DNA of 64,000 bases from contig AP017308.1 in assembly GCA_001548435.1 (NCBI GenBank), positions 3,295,030 through 3,359,029 on the forward strand, written 5' to 3'. Within the stretch, counting starts at the first letter, position 1. The number at the start of each line of letters is the position of its first letter. This stretch comes from Leptolyngbya sp. NIES-3755. Lineage in GTDB: Bacteria > Cyanobacteriota > Cyanobacteriia > Leptolyngbyales > Leptolyngbyaceae. Below the pieces are notes generated by a model. It was not told the origin of the DNA and searched no databases. It saw nothing but the letters and a program-made list of their open reading frames with translations. Position numbers and translations under genes: made by a program. Below are positions 59,059-64,000 of the stretch, in pieces.

Positions 59059-61469
59059 GTGTCACCTCTTCGCCGTTTGAGATAGTCACCGAGTTTGAGC
59101 GCTGGACGAAAATAAGCGATCGTTCTTGGAGCGGGCGGCTGTACTGGCTGTGATGCAAGAGTCTTTTTTCGATGCTGTTCTTCAATCTCTTCTCGGATTG
59201 TGGACGTTAGCTGAACGCTTGGGATTTGAGGCATTTCTGAAATACTGCGATCGCGTCTTGCTTCCGAGGGTGATGCCTCAGGAAATTGCTGTTCGGAGAT
59301 TGAATCGCTCTCGTTTGAGTTTGAAAATTGCGATCGAACAATTCGATTTGGCGATCGTCCTTCTTGAGTAGTAACAATCTGAGGTATAGGTTGCGATCGA
59401 GATGTTATTTCAGAGAATTGAGCTACTTTTTCTAAGTCACGCTCATTCCGTTGTTCAATCTTGGATAAATTGTCCGATCGCACTTGACCGCGTGTTTGAG
59501 AAGCGATTTCACGTTGGTCTAATTCCGTTTGAGAATCAAGTTCTGTGTCACTGGTTTTCAAGGAACTGATCGCTTGATGAGTTGCGATTTCCATGCTCTT
59601 TAGTAGACTTTGTTTAACTTGCTCTGGAGCAGATGAATCTAATAACTGACTCGTTTGAAAGGTTTGAGCTTCAGCGATCGACAAATCTTGAGCAACTAAT
59701 TTCACTTGCTGTTGCCCTACTGGGCGATGAACATCTGCACTAAACCCTGTATTTTGGGCTTGTGGGATTGAAGAAAACTGAGAATAATTTGAATTGGGTG
59801 CATTTTCGCCAACTAAAACATTATCTTGGTCAACTGTATTAGTTCTATTTTCAGTAGATAAATTAATAGCACTGTGAATTTTAGAGGGATTTCTTTGATT
59901 CGCTATCGTACCTGTGTTTTGGGCTGACTCGATACGAGGAGCTTGAGAACGATGGTTTACATCTTTAATTTGTGCGATCGCTGAATCCGATAGTCCCTTT
60001 TCTCTAAAGTTCCTTGAGATGGACGCAATCACATTAGGCGAGTTTTCCAAAGATGCTTTTTCAAGTGAAACATTTGGATATGTGCCGTTTGCCTGTAGGT
60101 CTTCCTCAACAGATAAACGATTAGATTGTTTAAACTGTGGATTGTCAGACCAAGAACTCATAGAAACAGAATCACGAGAGTTCAATAAATTTTGCTGGTT
60201 TTCTGTTCTTCTAACCAATAGCCTATTTTGATCATTGAATTGTTGAATAGTACTAAAAACTTGGAATCTACCGATAGCTTGTTCTGTTTCATGATGTTCA
60301 GCTTGAAAATAATTCTCATTCCCTAACCCTTTCTCCAAAGGTGGAAGAAGAGAACCCAGACTCTTGCCCCCCTCTCCTATCTTGGGAGAGGGGCTGGGGG
60401 TGAGGGCACTTCGAGCGGTTTGAACATTATGTCCTGTCACCTTAACTCCCAATTTCATTTGAGCTTGAACAGGGAAACTTTCCCTTTCACGACCCTCTTC
60501 CAAATGAGCTTCAGAGCTAATTCTACGAAGTTCATCGCCTCGAACTGACTGTACATTATGGCTGTTAGTGTGCGGAAGCGCACTTTGTTCGTATAGCTGC
60601 GAATTCCATTCGCCAGACCACCCATGCGATTGCGAATTCGATTCCTCAAATCGCCTATGTAACTGCGAATTCGATTCCTCAAATCGCCTGTGCCAACGCG
60701 GACTCGGCTGCTTATGTAACTGTGAATTTGATTGCCCAAATCGTCTATACGACTGTGGGCTTGGTTCTCCAAACTGCTTATGTAACTGTGAATTCGGTTC
60801 TCCAAATTGCTTATGTAACTGTGAATCTGATGCCTCAAATTGCCCAAGCCCGATCGCAAAATCCAATGGTACTAAACGAGGATTACTCAACCGACTTGGC
60901 GATGGTTGATCATCGATCGACAAATCCCAACCAAACAATCCATAAGAGCGTCTAGCATCGATCGCAGAATCCAACGATACTAAACCGGAACGACTTAACT
61001 GACTTGGCAATGATTGATCATCGATCGACAAATTCCAACCAAACAATTCATCATCAATCCGAGACAGTCCACCCTGAACATTTCCCAATAAAACCGTTTC
61101 AGTCTTCCCATTCCGAGACTCTTCGGATTGAAGTCCCCCAAAGGCGGGGGATTTAGGGGGCGCAATTCCCCCCAAACGAAGCGAAGAGCTACCTGAAACC
61201 GAATTCAATTCAAACCCCGGTAATGGTTTCCCCACTGCCTGCTGTCCTTGCCTCAGTCCAATCTCAGACTTCGGCTTCGGAGGCGACGACCGAAAAAAAA
61301 ACTGAGCATCAGACGGTGGTAAAAACGGTTGTTCGATCTCCTCCGAGTTCTCCTCACTGTAATCTTCCACCAACATCATTCCAGGCTCAAACATCGACGC
61401 GATCGACGGTTGCAACGTGTCTCTCAACCCCAAAGTTCGTTCTGCTAAGCCCAAAAAATAGTTTGCCAT
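59055..61469 (-). CDS. Large disordered CIS-locus protein with in-frame palindromic elements
   Basis: The protein is 804 aa of mostly low complexity rich in Ser, Gln, Asn and Glu. Only the ends look ordered: MANYFLGLAERTLGLRDTLQ at the start and AYFRPALKLGDYLKRRRGDT at the end. Residues about 135-205 contain two copies of a 31-residue unit with LFGWxLSIDDQ. Next comes an array of 11-residue units of the type NSQLHKQFGEP. Two genomic palindromes are read through in frame (60321-60407 and 61128-61175). It could be the tape measure or a cap-linked scaffold, since no other gene here fits that role. This is inference. Confidence 0.6.
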   Translation of the reverse strand: MANYFLGLAERTLGLRDTLQPSIASMFEPGMMLVEDYSEENSEEIEQPFLPPSDAQFFFRSSPPKPKSEIGLRQGQQAVGKPLPGFELNSVSGSSSLRLGGIAPPKSPAFGGLQSEESRNGKTETVLLGNVQGGLSRIDDELFGWNLSIDDQSLPSQLSRSGLVSLDSAIDARRSYGLFGWDLSIDDQPSPSRLSNPRLVPLDFAIGLGQFEASDSQLHKQFGEPNSQLHKQFGEPSPQSYRRFGQSNSQLHKQPSPRWHRRFEESNSQLHRRFEESNSQSHGWSGEWNSQLYEQSALPHTNSHNVQSVRGDELRRISSEAHLEEGRERESFPVQAQMKLGVKVTGHNVQTARSALTPSPSPKIGEGGKSLGSLLPPLEKGLGNENYFQAEHHETEQAIGRFQVFSTIQQFNDQNRLLVRRTENQQNLLNSRDSVSMSSWSDNPQFKQSNRLSVEEDLQANGTYPNVSLEKASLENSPNVIASISRNFREKGLSDSAIAQIKDVNHRSQAPRIESAQNTGTIANQRNPSKIHSAINLSTENRTNTVDQDNVLVGENAPNSNYSQFSSIPQAQNTGFSADVHRPVGQQQVKLVAQDLSIAEAQTFQTSQLLDSSAPEQVKQSLLKSMEIATHQAISSLKTSDTELDSQTELDQREIASQTRGQVRSDNLSKIEQRNERDLEKVAQFSEITSRSQPIPQIVTTQEGRSPNRIVRSQFSNSNESDSISEQQFPEASPSEARRDRSISEMPQIPSVQLTSTIREEIEEQHRKKTLASQPVQPPAPRTIAYFRPALKLGDYLKRRRGDT
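60321..60407. repeat. Palindromic element inserted in frame in a coding region
   Basis: CCCTAACCCTTTCTCCAAAG, CCCCTCTCC and GGGAGAGGGGCTGGGGG form a hairpin-prone, cyanobacterial-type dispersed repeat. Here it lies inside the gene at 59055-61469 without breaking the frame, encoding LTPSPSPKIGEGG and LLPPLEKGLGN. Confidence 0.75.
60590..60845. repeat. 33-36 base tandem repeats in the disordered gene
   Basis: About seven degenerate copies of a unit like tatgtaactgtgaattcggt are translated on the minus strand as NSQLHKQFGEP-like 11-mers. Copies nearest 60800 are almost identical to each other. The periodicity matches whole codons. Confidence 0.75.
60851..61050. repeat. Pair of 92-base direct repeats
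   Basis: 60851-60942 and 60959-61050 are 92-base copies without gaps, sharing for example ttgatcatcgatcgacaaat. They encode the two LFGW-LSIDDQ units of the disordered protein. Confidence 0.8.
61128..61175. repeat. Second palindromic element inserted in frame
   Basis: GAAGTCCCCCAAAGGCGGGG and GATTTAGGGGGC belong to the same family as the inner palindromes at 21049-21149 and 62829-62931. It is read through in the minus-strand gene as GIAPPKSPAFGGLQ. Confidence 0.75.
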
Positions 61470-62203
61470 CAGCTTACTAAACCCAAATACAACTGTCGTC
61501 GGGCGGTTGTCATGCTCAAAATATCCATCTCACGCCAACCATAAAACCTAGCTAACACATGTACTTCATGCAGCAATCGTTTCGCCTGAGTCGTGAGTTC
61601 TGTCCAAAAAAACGTCACAATATCAAACAACAAATTCCATTGATGCCCACAAGCTGGACAATCAAAGCTCAACAAAATCTCAGCTTGAGGATCATAGTCG
61701 GACAATGTTTCCCCAAATTGTTCAATCACCTCAGTAGGCAACTGATCATAGTCCACCAATTGCCCATCTAAATTCGCCTGAAGCAAACAGCGCTGCTCTA
61801 GAATTGTCTTTGCCTGCATTGCATCTTTTTGTTTAACGATCGCTGCTAAATCCCAACTATTCGCCAATCGAAATTGCAATTCATACGAATCTATCCGACA
61901 GCGATAAACTTGAGGCTGCGATCGCTGTAATTCTACAATCCGAAAGTTCGATACATTCATCGTAGACTCTAGCTTTTCCTTACAATGCGGACAAGCTGCA
62001 AGACTGGTCATCTGGTTGCCAAACGTCAACTCTCGCAGCCTTAGTAAATAAGCATCTCTTTGCCCAATACTGAGGGCTGCAAGCTCTGAAGTCGTTTGTT
62101 CTGGACAAGCCATCGACAGCATTGTTATTGCTCGATCGAGAAAATGCTGTCGCTGTCCCAGTTCCCAAACTTGAATAATTTGCTGTGCGGAAAGCGATCG
62201 CAT
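61469..62203 (-). CDS. T4 gp51-like baseplate hub assembly chaperone
   Basis: This protein is about 244 aa from ATG 62203, which follows the tube stop by one base; the frame is open to ATG 62236. It opens with helices SAQQIIQVWELGQRQHFLDR and has CPHCKEK and FDCPACGHQW, a pair of CxxC motifs likely to bind zinc. This is the layout of the baseplate hub chaperone family found in contractile phages and eCIS loci. It helps fold or assemble the hub and is not expected in the final particle. Confidence 0.75.
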   Translation of the reverse strand: MRSLSAQQIIQVWELGQRQHFLDRAITMLSMACPEQTTSELAALSIGQRDAYLLRLRELTFGNQMTSLAACPHCKEKLESTMNVSNFRIVELQRSQPQVYRCRIDSYELQFRLANSWDLAAIVKQKDAMQAKTILEQRCLLQANLDGQLVDYDQLPTEVIEQFGETLSDYDPQAEILLSFDCPACGHQWNLLFDIVTFFWTELTTQAKRLLHEVHVLARFYGWREMDILSMTTARRQLYLGLVS

Positions 62204-62204
62204 C

Positions 62205-62741
62205 TTACGGTTTAATCTCCTCTTCTGAGGGTTCATTCACATCCGTATCGCGCTCCCATCCTTCGTTCTGAAGTTGAATGCTTTGAATTGCGATCGCATT
62301 TCCATTCGCATCAAGTTCCGGCAATGCTTGATACTCCGAAACCCAACAGCGATAAACTTTATACGAGATTGCTTTCTGTCCCGCTTCATTAAACACATCA
62401 ATAATGATGTCTTGTCGGAAGTTCTTCAATCCCATTTCTTTTGTCCGACTATCCGGGGCTGCCTGAGCATTCCGATAGTTCCAAACCCGATTCGCCCAAT
62501 CCTCAAACATCGTATCGTGAGTCACGCCGCGTTCTAACGTAATCGGATCATACTTACTCTGTCCCGGTGAATGTCGCTGTGTACTGGCATCTCCCCCCTC
62601 ACGATGACTGATCACCTCTGTCGATCGCTTCAATCCACCGACCTTACTCACCCCTGCAACATACTGCCCATTCACTTTCACCCGAAACTTAAAATTCTTA
62701 TACGGATCAAACCGTTCCGTATTGACTGAGAACTGTGCCAT
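62205..62741 (-). CDS. CIS inner tube protein (gp19/Hcp-like)
   Basis: This 178 aa protein starts at ATG 62741 behind GGAGG. It has the tail-tube fold with NFKFRVKVNGQYVAGVSKVG, GGLKRSTEVISHREGGD, PITLERGVTHDTMFEDWANR and the late strands YKVYRCWVSEYQALPELDA. These are typical of the gp19-type tube of eCIS. Hexamers stack to form the tube propelled by the sheath. It has an acidic extension of about 20 residues (DVNEPSEEEIKP). Confidence 0.92.
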   Translation of the reverse strand: MAQFSVNTERFDPYKNFKFRVKVNGQYVAGVSKVGGLKRSTEVISHREGGDASTQRHSPGQSKYDPITLERGVTHDTMFEDWANRVWNYRNAQAAPDSRTKEMGLKNFRQDIIIDVFNEAGQKAISYKVYRCWVSEYQALPELDANGNAIAIQSIQLQNEGWERDTDVNEPSEEEIKP

Positions 62742-62794
62742 TGTTTCCTCCAATCATTCTGTTTAAGGCATCTCACCAATTGTCGATCGACCCA

Positions 62795-62972
62795 TAGCAA
62801 TCCGATTTGAGTTTTGAACTCTCCCAAACCCCCTAAATCCCTCTTTCTGTGGAACTTTGAGATAGAGAAATTTCTTCAATTCCAGAGCGCATCCACCTTT
62901 CAAAGTCCCCCAGGATGGGGGATTTAGGGGGCACGATCAACCCTGCAATTGACGACTCATTCGGGATTGCTA
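62795..62972. mobile_element. MITE between sheath and tube genes
   Basis: Ends TAGCAATCC (62795-62803) and GGATTGCTA (62964-62972) are inverted, with 14 of 18 end bases matching. The terminal TA fits an IS630/mariner-type target duplication. Inside lies the palindrome ccccctaaatccc (62829-62841) / gggatttaggggg (62919-62931). It is non-coding and fills most of the 320-base gap between tube and sheath. Confidence 0.65.
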
Positions 62973-63062
62973 TAGATTGCAGTGCTTCAAAAGCAATCAA
63001 AAAATCACTGTGTTGCAGACATCTTGCCTGCCTCCGGATTCGATCACCTTCAAATCATCCCC

Positions 63063-64000
63063 TTAAGTCGCAATCTTTCCAGCAATTTGCTGAAACTTCA
63101 GAATGACGAACTCCGCAGGCTTCAACGGTGCATAACCCACCACGATATTTACAATCCCCAGATCAATATCATTCTGTGTCGTAGTCTCTTTATCACACTT
63201 GACAAAGTAAGCTTCTGTAGGCGAACTTCCCTGAAACGCGCCTTGTCGAAACAGGTTGTTCATAAACGCCCCAATATTCAATCGAATCTGTGACCACAGC
63301 GGCTCATCATTCGGCTCAAACACAACCCATTTTGTACCCCGATACAAGCTTTCTTCCAGAAACAACGCCAACCGCCGCACCGGAACATACTTCCACTCCG
63401 AAGCCAGTGCATCTGCGCCCTTCAATGTTCTCGCACCCCAAGCCACATTCCCATACACCGGAAATGTTCTCAAACAATTCACTCCTAACGGATTCAAAAT
63501 GCCATTCTCTTTATCGGTCATGTTATACGACAACTGACTAACACCCGATAGCACTGCATCAATCCCCGCTGGAGCTTTCCACACGCCTCGCTGAACATCC
63601 GTCCGCGCATAGATCCCCGCCATAATCCCAGAGGGCGGAAACTCTTCTAGTCGAAACTCACGCGCTGGATCAGGGAGCTTCACTCGCGGATAGTAAACCA
63701 CTGCATTCGGACTTCGCAAACCCAAACTATCCACACCACCTTGAGCATCTGAAGGCTTGTTCCAACTGGTAGGCGGATCAACTAATAACATCGATCGACG
63801 TTCTTCACAGTAAGCCATTGCGATTTTCAGCAGCGCCAACCCTCCAGGAGAGTCCTCGTTTGCCACTGCTTCATCCAGCGATCGAGGAGCAATACACAGC
63901 AAATTAAACAAATCTGCTTTTTCTAACGCGAACAATCCGGTCTGCTCGTCTGCACTTCCCAAATATTCTCCATAAGTTGGCGTTTCTCCATCGACTCCAT
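63063..64000 (-). CDS. CIS tail sheath protein (partial, runs off the window)
   Basis: About 312 C-terminal codons are present; the frame stays open to the right edge (GVDGETPTYGEYLGSADEQT). The sequence shows sheath features: LFNLLCIAPRSLDEAVANED, VVYYPRVKLPDPAREFRLEE, the FPPSGIMAGIYARTDVQRGV strand with WKAPAG, and the handshake end RRLALFLEESLYRGTKWVVF with FEPNDEPLWSQIRLNIGAFM. Sheath subunits contract to drive the tube. Its N-terminal domain lies outside the window. Confidence 0.93.
   Translation of the reverse strand, partial: GVDGETPTYGEYLGSADEQTGLFALEKADLFNLLCIAPRSLDEAVANEDSPGGLALLKIAMAYCEERRSMLLVDPPTSWNKPSDAQGGVDSLGLRSPNAVVYYPRVKLPDPAREFRLEEFPPSGIMAGIYARTDVQRGVWKAPAGIDAVLSGVSQLSYNMTDKENGILNPLGVNCLRTFPVYGNVAWGARTLKGADALASEWKYVPVRRLALFLEESLYRGTKWVVFEPNDEPLWSQIRLNIGAFMNNLFRQGAFQGSSPTEAYFVKCDKETTTQNDIDLGIVNIVVGYAPLKPAEFVILKFQQIAGKIAT

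Noticed and set aside
59126..59371. 81-codon + strand frame opposite the end of the disordered gene
   Set aside because: No ribosome-binding site, and it is fully inside the minus-strand coding frame that is coupled to the cap gene.
60590..60845. Possible CRISPR array because of about 33-base repeats
   Set aside because: Units run head to tail with no unique spacers, match codon periods, and no cas genes are present.
60568..60909. Cys-rich repeat protein (113 aa) on the + strand, with apparent CNCEF repeats
   Set aside because: It is the reverse reading of the 11-residue repeat array of the minus-strand disordered gene. The operon context and the flanking overlaps support the minus strand.
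35024..64000. Ordinary prophage
   Set aside because: No capsid, portal, terminase, integrase or lysis genes are visible. AAA+ ATPase, DUF4255 and eCIS-core genes point to an injection system.

Overview
The window looks like a filamentous, Leptolyngbya/Oscillatoriales-type cyanobacterium. The HIP1 octamer (GCGATCGC) and its core CGATCG are spread through nearly every gene. Several families are typical of cyanobacteria: a DUF6761 protein, a TpsA-like filamentous haemagglutinin, chained toxin-antitoxin modules, and palindromic repeats of the ccccctaaatccc type. I saw no rRNA, tRNA, CRISPR array, capsid gene or terminase gene.

Layout. (1) 0.2-9.0 kb, + strand: a polysaccharide operon with three GT2 and one GT4 glycosyltransferases, a flavin amine-oxidase/UDP-galactopyranose-mutase-like enzyme, a Wzx-like flippase and a polytopic GT-C/Wzy-like membrane protein. 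(2) 9.1-11.5 kb: a secreted haemagglutinin-type exoprotein. (3) 11.5-19.1 kb: a defence/selfish island with three tandem PIN-toxin modules, a Roco (LRR-ROC-COR) GTPase, a decayed HNH gene, a Uma2 nuclease and HicBA. Two of these toxin-antitoxin cassettes lie between a host gene's 3' end and a second, displaced copy of that same 3' end. (4) 19.2-25.3 kb: housekeeping genes (nitrilase-family amidase, OmpR-type regulator, BolA plus CGFS glutaredoxin, an inactive caspase homologue) and a MITE with a target-site duplication. (5) 25.3-34.1 kb: purine and ureide catabolism on two divergent arms (allC-like, uraD and hpxO leftward; a GGCT-fold protein, xdhA and xdhB rightward), separated by a lone tnpB element. 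(6) 34.1-35.0 kb: a FkbM methyltransferase. (7) 35.0-64.0 kb, almost all on the - strand: a contractile injection system (CIS) running off the right edge. In order of transcription it encodes sheath (partial), tube, hub chaperone, a large disordered protein, DUF4255 cap, AAA+ ATPase, an eCIS-core (DUF4157) cargo protein, an unknown protein, two small membrane proteins (one on the + strand), LysM/CIS-tube initiators, hub, spike, PAAR tip, gp25, two baseplate J proteins, a gpI-like wedge protein and an S74-terminated fibre.

How it fits together. The CIS genes form a phage-tail-like machine without a head, of the eCIS/tCIS kind known from cyanobacteria. Its most unusual features are long Asp-box beta-propellers of the sialidase/Ycf48 type inside one baseplate J protein and the gpI-like protein, a hydrophobic insertion inside the gpI-like protein, and extra membrane proteins inside the locus. 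Together these suggest, but do not prove, docking of the baseplate on a membrane such as the thylakoid. The DUF4157 protein has a C-terminal domain with a possible ADP-ribosyltransferase R/S-T-S/E pattern and is the best candidate payload.
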